Below, piece after piece: positions 51,633 through 60,287 of a DNA stretch of 64,000 nt. Numbering within the stretch: the first letter of the stretch is position 1; each line of letters begins with the position of its first letter. The position numbers were made by a program, and so were the translations under genes. The notes under the pieces were generated by a model. The model did no database searches and was not told the origin of the DNA. It was given only the letters and a program-made list of their open reading frames with translations. The stretch lies in assembly GCA_964416305.1 (NCBI GenBank), contig CAYQDM010000004.1, positions 1 through 64,000 of the forward strand, in the 5' to 3' direction. The DNA is from Acidaminobacter sp964416305. GTDB taxonomy: Bacteria > Bacillota > Clostridia > Peptostreptococcales > Acidaminobacteraceae.

Positions 51633-52440
51633 CCCGAGTCACCCCCTGAATAACCTGCATGATTTGACCCGCAGTCTCGCTCTGGGTGTCAAAGCCCGTC
51701 AGCTGGTTGAAAATCGCCTCCAGGGAGCCCTCGTGGTTCAGGTCCTTGAGCTCCTCAAAGGTTCCGTTGGCAACAATGCGGCCACCGTCAAGCAGCACGA
51801 TTCTGTGGCTGATCTTCTCCACCACATCCATGATGTGGGACGAGTAAAAGATGGTCTTGCCAGCCCTGGACAAGGCTTCCAGCAGCTCTTTCACGATCAT
51901 GACGCTGTTGGCGTCCAGACCGCTGAGGGGCTCGTCCAGAAAGAGAATATCCGGATCGTGGAGGATGCTGGCGATCAGGAGGACCTTCTGACGCATGCCC
52001 TTGGAAAAGGAGGTCATGCGGGAATTATAGACGTCTTTGAGGCCGAAGAGCTCAATGAGCGCCTGTGCTTTTCTGTCCGCGTCCTCGAAGGCCATACCGT
52101 AGAGCTCGCCAATAAAGGTCAGATACTCTCTGGCCGTCAGGTTGTCATAAAGATCCGCGGTCTCAGGCACGTAGCCAATATGCCGCTTGTAACCGACGCC
52201 CGCCGTGCGGATGTCTTCCCCCAAAATCTCCACGGTTCCGCTGTAGCCCTCAATCAGGCCCAGCATAATCTTGACCGTCGTGCTCTTTCCAGCGCCGTTG
52301 GGACCAATATAGCCTATGATTTCGCCTCGTCCGGCTTCCAGATCGACACCCCGGAGAACCTCCTTGGCGCCAAAGCTCATTTTGAGGTTTTTGAGGGTAA
52401 GGACGTTTTGTGGGGTTGTTTGCGTTGACATGGCAGTCAC
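51625..52440 (-). CDS. ABC transporter ATP-binding protein (exporter type)
   Basis: 271 residues. Walker A GPNGAGKST, signature FSKGMRQK, Walker B ILFLDEPLSGLD and switch histidine region FYSSHIMDVVE. The pattern is that of CcmA/YtrB/BcrA-type exporters paired with ABC-2 permeases. First gene of a two-gene operon with the permease encoded downstream. Confidence 0.93.
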   Translation of the reverse strand: MTAMSTQTTPQNVLTLKNLKMSFGAKEVLRGVDLEAGRGEIIGYIGPNGAGKSTTVKIMLGLIEGYSGTVEILGEDIRTAGVGYKRHIGYVPETADLYDNLTAREYLTFIGELYGMAFEDADRKAQALIELFGLKDVYNSRMTSFSKGMRQKVLLIASILHDPDILFLDEPLSGLDANSVMIVKELLEALSRAGKTIFYSSHIMDVVEKISHRIVLLDGGRIVANGTFEELKDLNHEGSLEAIFNQLTGFDTQSETAGQIMQVIQGVTRDD

Positions 52441-52456
52441 TCCTTGATGGACTTTG

Positions 52457-52499
52457 GGAAACTGGGATCAATAGGCGCTAGCCGCTGACCCCACTTTCC
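52457..52499. repeat. Dispersed hairpin repeat with conserved AATAGGC loop
   Basis: GGAAACTGGGATC, AATAGGCGCTAGCCGCT, GACCCCACTTTCC. Fourth copy of the family also at 17841, 20216 and 29139. Confidence 0.7.
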
Positions 52500-52631
52500 A
52501 CTGACAGACAAGTGGAAATGGTTTTAACGGCTTACGCCTGTCAACCTCCACTTCCCTGCTAAAAGTTTATCATATTGAATCCATAAAAGTGTTAAGAAAG
52601 TCTGAACAACACTCAGCCCCTGACAGAAAGA

Positions 52632-52694
52632 AAAGGTACAAGCAAAATAATGTCGCGAAGCCGTGGGCCGCTGAACTATTTTACCTGTACCTTT
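52632..52694 (-). terminator. Hairpin terminator at the end of the hexuronate operon
   Basis: AAAGGTACA (52632-52640) pairs with TGTACCTTT (52686-52694); inner AAAATA/TATTTT. On the minus strand TTTTCTTTC follows. It is 35 bases past the kdgK stop. The arms resemble the GGTACA hairpin at 13521-13559. Confidence 0.7.
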
Positions 52695-52729
52695 ATTATA
52701 AAATTGCCACAATCCTGTTGACGAGGTGA

Positions 52730-53755
52730 TTAACGCTGCACTCGCCCGGAAGCGTCTCCACCGACAAGTGCTTCAACTTCTTCTACAGTGACGAGGTTAA
52801 AATCGCCAAAGATGGTATGTTTGAGAGCAGATGCTGCTACCCCAAATTCGAGGGCATCTTTATAGTCTTTACCTGAAATCAGACCATAAATCAGACCAGA
52901 AGCAAAGGAGTCTCCACCTCCAACGCGGTCGATAATTCGCACTTCATATTTTTTAGAATGGTAGAATTCCTTACCATCATAAACCAATGCAGACCAGCCG
53001 TTATCAGAAGCTGAATAGCTCTCACGAAGAGATGTTGCAACATATTTAAAGTTGAATTTTTCCTGCATTCTACGGAACATATCCATATATCCCGCAAGTT
53101 CGAGTTCACCTTTTTCAACATTTGTATCACCCGGTTTGAAGCCAAGAACCTTTTCCGCATCTTCTTCGTTGCCAATACAGACATCAACATACTGCATCAG
53201 CGGTGTCATGACCTTCTGAGCTTCTGCTGGTGTCCAAAGTTTCTTTCTATAGTTGAGATCGACGCTGACAGTGACCCCGTGTTTCTTGGCTGCTATGAGT
53301 GCCGCCTCAGTAAGGGCAGCCGCTTTTGCACCGAGTGCTGGAGTGATGCCTGTAAAATGAAACCACTCTGCGCCTTCAAAAATTTCATCAAAATTGAAAT
53401 CGCCAATTTCCGCTTCGGAAATGGCAGAATTTGCACGATCGTAAACGACTTTGGAAGGGCGCATAGAAGCCCCTGTCTCCAAGAAATAAATCCCCAGTCT
53501 TTCGCCACCGCGAGCGACGTAATCAGTTTTGACGTTTTGCTTACGGAGTGCTTCAATTGCGCACTGACCAATCTCATGCTTAGGCAACTTGCTGACAAAA
53601 TAAGCATCAAGACCGTAGTTGGCCAGGGATGCAGCGACATTGGCCTCCCCACCTCCGTAGATCACATCAAAGTTATTTGCTTGGCTAAACCTTAAATTCC
53701 CTGGGGATGACAGGCGAAGCATAATCTCACCCATGGTCACAACTTTTTTAGACAT
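52730..53755 (-). CDS. kdgK: 2-keto-3-deoxygluconate kinase (PfkB family)
   Basis: 341 residues. MGEIMLRLSSPG at the start and the PfkB signatures GGGEANVAASLANYG and RVGGGDSFASGLIYG (catalytic Asp) are intact. Phosphorylates 2-keto-3-deoxygluconate to KDPG, the substrate of the aldolase encoded next to it. It is the last gene of the long leftward operon. Confidence 0.92.
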   Translation of the reverse strand: MSKKVVTMGEIMLRLSSPGNLRFSQANNFDVIYGGGEANVAASLANYGLDAYFVSKLPKHEIGQCAIEALRKQNVKTDYVARGGERLGIYFLETGASMRPSKVVYDRANSAISEAEIGDFNFDEIFEGAEWFHFTGITPALGAKAAALTEAALIAAKKHGVTVSVDLNYRKKLWTPAEAQKVMTPLMQYVDVCIGNEEDAEKVLGFKPGDTNVEKGELELAGYMDMFRRMQEKFNFKYVATSLRESYSASDNGWSALVYDGKEFYHSKKYEVRIIDRVGGGDSFASGLIYGLISGKDYKDALEFGVAASALKHTIFGDFNLVTVEEVEALVGGDASGRVQR

Positions 53756-53820
53756 TCATGAACCCTCCTGCAAACTTTTTCTTTGTGACAGGCACACGGA
53801 CTGTGTTCAATTCAACCGAT

Positions 53821-54465
53821 CTACTTTTCGCGCGCTGCCTTCACCGCTTCAACAAACTTACGAGCCGTTTCAGCGACAAGGTCATAATCACCGGTTTTTG
53901 CACCTTTCGTCAAATCTCCGCCGGTTCCAACAGCAACTGCGCCGCTTTTTATCCAGTCCTTTACATTCTCTAAACTCACACCGCCGGTAGGCATAAAGTT
54001 GCCCTGTGGTATTGGACCCTTGAATGCACTAATGATGGATGGACCAAAAGCATTGCCTGGGAACACTTTACATATTTCTACACCCAATTCAAGGGCTTCT
54101 AATGTCTCTTTTACCGTCATAACACCAGGCATGACCGGTATGCGATAACGATTACACAATTTTACTGTTTCAACGTTCAGGCTTGGACTAACAATGTACT
54201 GAGCGCCTGCGAGGATGCACAGTCGTGCAGTCTCCGGATCCAAAACGGTTCCGGCACCTATGATGACATCCTCGTCCTTATATCGCTCTGCCAGTTCTTT
54301 AATTATGTCAACTGCACCAGGCACTGTCATTGTCACTTCCAACGCCTTAATGCCGCCTTTTTTAACAGCTTCTGTTATTTTAATGCCTTGTTCTTTGGAT
54401 TCTGCTCTGATCACAGCTACAACGCCGCTCTCAACGATCTTTCCAATGAGTGCCATCCGCTTCAT
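53821..54465 (-). CDS. eda: KHG/KDPG aldolase
   Basis: 214 residues. Schiff-base lysine region ICKVFPGNAFGPS, and the catalytic glutamate region IKALEVTMTVPGA. Cleaves KDPG to pyruvate and glyceraldehyde-3-phosphate. AGGGAGGATTTTC precedes the ATG. Confidence 0.94.
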   Translation of the reverse strand: MKRMALIGKIVESGVVAVIRAESKEQGIKITEAVKKGGIKALEVTMTVPGAVDIIKELAERYKDEDVIIGAGTVLDPETARLCILAGAQYIVSPSLNVETVKLCNRYRIPVMPGVMTVKETLEALELGVEICKVFPGNAFGPSIISAFKGPIPQGNFMPTGGVSLENVKDWIKSGAVAVGTGGDLTKGAKTGDYDLVAETARKFVEAVKAAREK

Positions 54466-54485
54466 GAAAATCCTCCCTTAAAATC

Positions 54486-55340
54486 TTAAACGCCAGAGTA
54501 AGCGTTGAATCCGCCATCCACCGGTATAACCACGCCATTAATAAATCCTGATGCTTTTGAGTCTGCCAGGAATAACAATGGTCCAATCAACTCTTCAGGT
54601 TCCCCAAAACGCTCACAAGGAGATTTGTAAATAACTTTTTGAGCGCGCGGAGTGAAACTGCCATCTTCATTGAGCATGAGTTTACGGTTTTGCTCAGTTA
54701 TAAACCAGCCTGGTGCAATAGCATTAACCCGGATTCCGACTTTTGAGAAATGAACAGCCAGCCATTCTGTAAAATTACTGATAGCCGCTTTAGCCGCACT
54801 ATATGCTGGCACTTTAGTCAAAGGAGAATAAGCTGCCATGGATGAAATATTGATAATTGTGGCATCTTTTTTTCCGACCATATCACGGCCAAAGATTTGT
54901 GAAGGAATAAGCGTACCCATGAAATTTAAATCAAAAACATAGCTGACGCCCTTTGGATCAAGATCAAAGAAAGTGGTTCTTCCTTCGGTATTGTCGAGAT
55001 CCTCAATTCTGAAGTATTCCTGGCTTGAAATACCATTTGGATGATTGCCGCCAGCAGCATTTATCAAGATGTCACAAGAGCCAAAAGTCTTGTGAAGTTC
55101 TTCTCTGACATTTTCCATGCTTAAAGTGTCCAAAACGTCACCAGGGATTGCAATGGCTTCGCCTCCAGCCTCAACAATGCGGTCAGCTACCGTCTGGGCT
55201 TTTTCTTTCGTGCGGTTTACAACCGCAACTTTTGCGCCGGAAAGCGCCAGCGCTTCACAAAAATAACTGCCAAGAACACCCCCGCCGCCAGTTACTACTG
55301 CGATTTTTCCCTTCAAATCAACGTTTAAAGGCAAATTCAT
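54486..55340 (-). CDS. uxuB: D-mannonate oxidoreductase / fructuronate reductase, SDR type
   Basis: 284 residues from ATG 55340 (TTGGAGG upstream). NAD-binding TGGGGVLGSYFCEAL, NAAGGNHPNG and catalytic PAYSAAKAAI. It matches the SDR-type UxuB of Bacilli and Clostridia (YjmF-like), reducing D-fructuronate to D-mannonate. Next to uxuA, eda and kdgK, which supports the assignment. Confidence 0.88.
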   Translation of the reverse strand: MNLPLNVDLKGKIAVVTGGGGVLGSYFCEALALSGAKVAVVNRTKEKAQTVADRIVEAGGEAIAIPGDVLDTLSMENVREELHKTFGSCDILINAAGGNHPNGISSQEYFRIEDLDNTEGRTTFFDLDPKGVSYVFDLNFMGTLIPSQIFGRDMVGKKDATIINISSMAAYSPLTKVPAYSAAKAAISNFTEWLAVHFSKVGIRVNAIAPGWFITEQNRKLMLNEDGSFTPRAQKVIYKSPCERFGEPEELIGPLLFLADSKASGFINGVVIPVDGGFNAYSGV

Positions 55341-55366
55341 AATTAAAACCTCCAATACTATCCTGT

Positions 55367-56419
55367 TTATCTATTGCCTAATTCCTTTTGAATAGCTTCA
55401 TTAAGTCCATATAAGTAGGTGGCGCCGAGTGCCCTGTCAAAGAGACCATACCCAGGTTTCCCGGTCTCACCCCATATCATTCTGCCGTGGTCTGGACGGA
55501 TTGGCCCGTCAAATCCATTTGAAATGGCAGCCTTCATAATAGCATACATATCAAGTGAACCGTACTTAGAAGGATGCGCAACTTCATCAAAATTTCGGTT
55601 CTCAGAAATTAAGACATTTCGCATATGAAGAAAATTGAGGCGATTAACTGATGAGAAATGTCCAACAATTTCAACCATATCGTTGTTTGGATCAGCACCT
55701 AAAGAACCTGTACAGATCGCCAAGCCATTACTTGGACTGTCAATAATCTTTATTACCCTATTGAGATCCTCTTTGTTTTTTACAATACGTGGCAGTCCAA
55801 ATATTGACCAAGGAGGATCATCTGGGTGGATAGCCATTTTTATGCCGAGGGACTCAGCTACAGGAACAATCTCTTTCAAGAAGTATGAAAGGTTTTCCCA
55901 CAATCCATCTTCATTAAGTTCGGCATAAGCTTGCAAGAGTGCCTTAAGTTTTTCAGTTGTATAATCCGTCGCCCAACCTGGCAGATCAAGCTCACCTGAG
56001 GTGGGATCCATTTTCAATATATCGTCATGAGTGTAGGACAAAGTTAATGATCCATCTTCGAGACGTTTAGTCAGAGTTGACCTCGTCCAGTCGAACACAG
56101 GCATAAAGTTGTAGCAAACAGTTTTTACACCGGCCATTGCCAGATTCTTCAATGTTTCTTGATAATTCTTGATAAATTGATCCCGGCTTGGCAGACCTAA
56201 TTTGATTTCTTCGTGTACCGGAACACTTTCGATCACTTCCAAAGCAAGACCATGACGGTTTACTTCACCCTTCAGAAATTCAATTTTATCTGACGGCCAG
56301 ACTTCACCGAGCGGAACATCATAAATAGCACTGACAATCCCATACATACCTGGAATCTGACGAATCTTCTCCAAAGTAACCAGATCATCAGCACCATACC
56401 ATCTAAATGATAATTGCAA
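55367..56419 (-). CDS. uxuA: Mannonate dehydratase
   Basis: 350 residues from a TTG at 56419, chosen because GGAGG lies 9 bases upstream and the family begins MQLSFRWYG. Conserved metal-site stretches: VCYNFMPVFDWTRS, MAIHPDDPPW and FLHMRNV, PIRPDHGRM. It dehydrates D-mannonate to 2-keto-3-deoxygluconate, feeding kdgK. Confidence 0.94.
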   Translation of the reverse strand: MQLSFRWYGADDLVTLEKIRQIPGMYGIVSAIYDVPLGEVWPSDKIEFLKGEVNRHGLALEVIESVPVHEEIKLGLPSRDQFIKNYQETLKNLAMAGVKTVCYNFMPVFDWTRSTLTKRLEDGSLTLSYTHDDILKMDPTSGELDLPGWATDYTTEKLKALLQAYAELNEDGLWENLSYFLKEIVPVAESLGIKMAIHPDDPPWSIFGLPRIVKNKEDLNRVIKIIDSPSNGLAICTGSLGADPNNDMVEIVGHFSSVNRLNFLHMRNVLISENRNFDEVAHPSKYGSLDMYAIMKAAISNGFDGPIRPDHGRMIWGETGKPGYGLFDRALGATYLYGLNEAIQKELGNR

Positions 56420-56493
56420 TGGATTACCTCCTTCAATACAACTGCCATTCAAGTATGGCAATGAATTCAAATTGTATATATCAGTCTCGTTTC

Positions 56494-57174
56494 TCAAAAA
56501 TACTTAGGATAGCGTGCTTTCAAATCCGCCTGCTCATGAATGAGTTTACGAATGTGATTGCCTATCACAAGTTGTGCTTTTTCATCATTTTTCTGCCTAA
56601 TCGCTTCAACAAGCTGTGCATGCTGGTCAATCAAACTGTTAATCATGTTATCAAAGGTATAACTTAGAATTCTGACGCGTTTATATTGCGTATTCACCTG
56701 ATCAATAACGATCCAAGTTCTAAGCTTATTGACACTTTCAAAAATGATCCTGTGAAAAGCTTCATCAAGTTCAAAGTACTTGGAAAGATCCCTGGTCACC
56801 AAACAATTTCGCTGCTCTTCGATATTGGCATCCAAGCGATCAAGATATTCATCCGCAATTCCCTTTGTAACGATTTTCAGAACTGCACTTTCTAGGACTT
56901 CTCTGATAAATCTGGCTTCTTCAACTTGATCAAGATCAATTTTTGCTATATACGTCCCTCTTTGAGGCAAAATGTATAATAGGCCTTCTCTCGAAAGCTT
57001 AATAAAAGCTTCCCTAACAGGCGTTCTGCTTACCCCAAGCAGTTCTGAAATTTCATTTTCACTGATTCGGTTGCCGGGTTCAAGTTTCATTCTGACAATG
57101 TTCATTTTTAATACGTCATAAACGTATTCCCCTACGGTTGTCTTTTCGGTTTGGGGAAAAATATCAATTTTCAT
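56494..57174 (-). CDS. GntR family regulator (FadR subgroup), probable UxuR/ExuR-like
   Basis: 226 residues. Winged helix ISENEISELLGVSRTPVREAF; helical FCD domain with DEAFHRIIFE and VIGNHIRKLIH. Encoded inside the hexuronate operon between the TRAP transporter and uxuA. A TAGTATACCA site lies upstream (57230-57239) and resembles operators of hexuronate GntR regulators. Likely controls the operon in response to an acid-sugar intermediate. Confidence 0.9.
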   Translation of the reverse strand: MKIDIFPQTEKTTVGEYVYDVLKMNIVRMKLEPGNRISENEISELLGVSRTPVREAFIKLSREGLLYILPQRGTYIAKIDLDQVEEARFIREVLESAVLKIVTKGIADEYLDRLDANIEEQRNCLVTRDLSKYFELDEAFHRIIFESVNKLRTWIVIDQVNTQYKRVRILSYTFDNMINSLIDQHAQLVEAIRQKNDEKAQLVIGNHIRKLIHEQADLKARYPKYF

Positions 57175-57229
57175 TGAATCACTTCCTAAAGGTTATTATC
57201 ACATCGTCAAGTTGTACATGATTTAAATC

Positions 57230-57239
57230 TAGTATACCA
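57230..57239. promoter_or_regulatory. Candidate UxuR/ExuR-type operator
   Basis: TAGTATACCA, one base from the perfect palindrome TGGTATACCA, 56 bases upstream of the gntR-like start. Based on resemblance to known GntR/UxuR operators; not proven. Confidence 0.5.
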
Positions 57240-57297
57240 GCAACCACAAACTATTGGGCTCATATTTGAACCAAATAGTTTACTTTAATTAAGTTAA

Positions 57298-58587
57298 CTA
57301 AAATAAGCGAGGACTAATCAATTTTGGAATTCCAATGACGACTTGCGGCACGAAAGCGACAAACAAGAGCACCAAAAGTGCAACCAAGAAGTAAGGACGC
57401 ACACCTCTGAACGATCTTTCAATTCCGATTTTTCCAATGGAGCCCGCAATCAGAAGACACAAACCGTATGGCGGTGTTACCAATCCCAATGACAATGTTA
57501 TAGTCACAATTAGCCCAAGGTGGACGGGATGTATGCCAAGCGCAACTGCCGCAGGTAAAATGACCGGTACAAACAAGATCATCGCCGGGACGCCATCCAT
57601 GAATGTTCCGATAAACAAGAAGAAAGCAATGACTATTGTGATAAACAGATACATTCCACCTGGCGCATTCAAGAAGAACTCAGAAACAACTGCCGTGACA
57701 CCATAATAGCCCATCAACTCTCCAAGCGCATTTGCTGTAGCAAGGGCAAAGAGAGAAAGAGAACTCAATCTGAGGGTTTCAATGATGATATCAGGAATCT
57801 GGCGAACTTTGATTGTCTTGTAAATGAACATGCCCACCAGCAGTGCATAGACCGCTGAAACACCTGCAGCCTCGGTTGGTGTAAAGAATCCGGAAACGAT
57901 ACCACCTATAATGATGACCGGTGTTACCAGCGCAGGAAAACTTTTTAAGAATAACTTCCCAATTTCCGCGGTCTTCACACGTTCATTCTTGGGAAAATTG
58001 TATTTTTTTCCTCTGACCGCAACAACAGCCATCATCGCAAGCCCCACCATAATTCCAGGAATCATGCCCGCCAGAAACAACGCCGCTACAGAGGCGTTGG
58101 TAATGCCCGCATAAACGACCATAACTATGCTTGGAGGAATGATGCTGCCGATGGTCGACGACGCCGCTGTAACACCAACGGCCGTCTCAGCGTCATAACC
58201 CTGTTCGATCATGCTGGGAATTAAGACCTTGCCTACACCCGCGGTGTCCGCTTGAGAAGAACCTGAAACACCGGCAAATATCATGGATACCAATATATTT
58301 GAATGTGCAAGTCCACCACGTATATGACCCACTAAAGCTACTGAAAAATCTATCAACATCTTAGAGATATTTCCATGATTCATAAGATTAGCGGCAAGTA
58401 TAAAAAGTGGAACTGCAAGCAAAATAAACGAATTCAGTCCATAGAACATCTTGTTGAAAATGACTATGCTTGGTATGCCGGGAACTGTAGCAATACCAAA
58501 GAAGGCAACAAGACCGAGCGAAAATGAGATTGGCACCCCTATCGCAATAAAGGTTATAAAAGCTAAAATCAGCAGGACCTCAGTCAC
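57298..58587 (-). CDS. dctM: TRAP transporter large permease DctM
   Basis: 429 residues, about 12-13 membrane segments. Family stretches PSIVIFNKMFYGLNSFILLAV (positions 40-60), SGSSQADTAGVGKVLIPSM and GLVTPPYGLCL are present. Sodium-driven uptake of an organic or sugar acid together with DctQ and DctP. Overlaps the dctQ stop by 4 bases. Confidence 0.94.
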   Translation of the reverse strand: MTEVLLILAFITFIAIGVPISFSLGLVAFFGIATVPGIPSIVIFNKMFYGLNSFILLAVPLFILAANLMNHGNISKMLIDFSVALVGHIRGGLAHSNILVSMIFAGVSGSSQADTAGVGKVLIPSMIEQGYDAETAVGVTAASSTIGSIIPPSIVMVVYAGITNASVAALFLAGMIPGIMVGLAMMAVVAVRGKKYNFPKNERVKTAEIGKLFLKSFPALVTPVIIIGGIVSGFFTPTEAAGVSAVYALLVGMFIYKTIKVRQIPDIIIETLRLSSLSLFALATANALGELMGYYGVTAVVSEFFLNAPGGMYLFITIVIAFFLFIGTFMDGVPAMILFVPVILPAAVALGIHPVHLGLIVTITLSLGLVTPPYGLCLLIAGSIGKIGIERSFRGVRPYFLVALLVLLFVAFVPQVVIGIPKLISPRLF

Positions 58588-59069
58588 GATATTTCGCCCC
58601 CTTTAATAAAGGCATAAATGCCCTCAAACAAATGTGTGATCAAATAAAAAGTCATTGTAATTCCAGTTAACGGAAGCGCCATCCATACGTAACCCATTTT
58701 AAGACTTGGCATATTTACCCACTGATAATTCCAAAACTTCTTAGTAACGTCAATGCCATATTTAGACATGGCAATTGTAAAAATCAACATTAAAAGGATT
58801 ATTAAGATTGCATGAGCGGTCTTCCAGCGGCCTTTCAAATGGTCTCTTAAGGAATCAAAAGCAAAATGCTGGTGGCTGTTGACAGCAATGGCCGCACCTA
58901 AAAAAACAGCCCAAATAAACGAGTAAACTGATACATCTTGCGCCCACATTACAGGCACTTGTAAAAATCTCGCCGCTATTTGGATAATGACTGTAATGAG
59001 AAAAACTGAAATAGCAATTGCACCCGCCATAGTTTGAATTTTTTCAAGCGCGTTAGCAAGGCTTCTCAT
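58584..59069 (-). CDS. dctQ: TRAP transporter small permease DctQ
   Basis: 161 residues with four membrane helices; WAQDVSVYSFIWAVFLGAA and the HFAFDSLRDHL segment are typical of DctQ. Couples the binding protein DctP to DctM. Confidence 0.92.
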   Translation of the reverse strand: MRSLANALEKIQTMAGAIAISVFLITVIIQIAARFLQVPVMWAQDVSVYSFIWAVFLGAAIAVNSHQHFAFDSLRDHLKGRWKTAHAILIILLMLIFTIAMSKYGIDVTKKFWNYQWVNMPSLKMGYVWMALPLTGITMTFYLITHLFEGIYAFIKGGEIS

Positions 59070-59119
59070 GTTAAGCCTCCTCTTATTGAAAATCGTTATT
59101 TGGTTAACTTCTAATTAGC

Positions 59120-59160
59120 GCGGTGCAATAAGGATCATAAATCGATCCGTACTGCACCGC
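59120..59160 (-). other. Intercistronic hairpin after dctP
   Basis: GCGGTGCA (59120-59127) pairs with TGCACCGC (59153-59160), with an inner GGATC/GATCC stem. On the minus strand no T-run follows, so it should stabilise the dctP message end or partially attenuate rather than stop transcription. Confidence 0.75.
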
Positions 59161-59170
59161 TTTTAAACTT

Positions 59171-60220
59171 TTATTTAATTGCGCGTACCATCTCAAGGAA
59201 CTCTTCCATGCCATTCTCTTGAGCATATTTGTCTTGAATTGGAATAGCGAGTTCACGGAATGCGTCAAGATCAACTTCATTGACTATGCCGCCATCTGCG
59301 ATAACTTTTGCTTTCGACTCGTCAAGCATACGATAAGTGACGGCTCTTTCTTCAGCTGTAGCTGCGTCAATTGCTTCAAGAATCCAAGCTTGTTGCTGCT
59401 CAGGAAGCGCGTCAAAGCGATCGCCGTTCATAAGAAGAAGACGCGTTGTGTAGTCATGCATAGTTTCAGAAACATACATGCCATTTTTGGTCTTGTGGTG
59501 ATCCTGGAGCATAAAGTTTGTGTAGTCATTCTCAGCAGCGTCTACAACGCCCTGTTGAAGTGCCTGATAAAGCTCGCCCCACGCGACTGAAGTCGGGATC
59601 GCACCAGCATTTGCCCAGAATTCCTGTTGAACAGGGGAAGACTGCGTTCTGATTTTAAAGCCTGCAGCATCCTGTGGCACAGTGATTGGCGCTTTACCAT
59701 AATAGTTGCGGACACTTGAACTCCAGTAATCCATGATCATGAATTCATTGTTTGTTTTCTCTGTAATGACTTCTTTCATCTTCATGCCAAACTCGCCATC
59801 AAGCGCTTTTTCCCAGTGATCAAAGCTATTGAACAGATAAAGGAGTGACAGCATATCCACTTCATTGACGCCGATAGCCGTCATAAAACCAGGAGAAGCA
59901 ACGACCATATCAGCAGCGCCAAGGGACAACTTCTCGATCAATTCGGATTCGTTTGTGCCAATTGAACCGTTATGGACCGTTACGGTGATATTGCCCTCGG
60001 AGAGTTCTTCAACAACTTCTTTAAATTTCAAGAGACCATATTGGTAAGGATTTTCTGTTGAAGTTTGGTTGTGAGCGACGACAAGGTTAACCGGTTCGAG
60101 TGTTGCTTCTGCAGGTGTTTCAGCTGGCGTTTCAGCTGGTGCCTCGGCCTTTGGCGCACAACCGGCCAACACACTGACAGCCAGTAGTAACACCATGATC
60201 AATGATAAGTACTTTTTCAT
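59171..60220 (-). CDS. dctP: TRAP transporter substrate-binding protein DctP
   Basis: 349 residues from ATG 60220 (AAAGGGGAG upstream). A lipoprotein signal peptide ends LAGCAPK, followed by an Ala/Pro/Thr/Glu linker. The ligand-binding arginine sits in AGFKIRTQSSP, and QQGVVDAAEND is typical of the family. The neighbouring enzymes suggest a hexuronate, aldonate or related acid sugar as ligand. Confidence 0.93.
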   Translation of the reverse strand: MKKYLSLIMVLLLAVSVLAGCAPKAEAPAETPAETPAEATLEPVNLVVAHNQTSTENPYQYGLLKFKEVVEELSEGNITVTVHNGSIGTNESELIEKLSLGAADMVVASPGFMTAIGVNEVDMLSLLYLFNSFDHWEKALDGEFGMKMKEVITEKTNNEFMIMDYWSSSVRNYYGKAPITVPQDAAGFKIRTQSSPVQQEFWANAGAIPTSVAWGELYQALQQGVVDAAENDYTNFMLQDHHKTKNGMYVSETMHDYTTRLLLMNGDRFDALPEQQQAWILEAIDAATAEERAVTYRMLDESKAKVIADGGIVNEVDLDAFRELAIPIQDKYAQENGMEEFLEMVRAIK

Positions 60221-60287
60221 CTGATTCTCCCCTTTGTTTTGTTTGATATCATGCGGCTTTCGCCGTTGTTGCCAAAATTTCGGGTAA

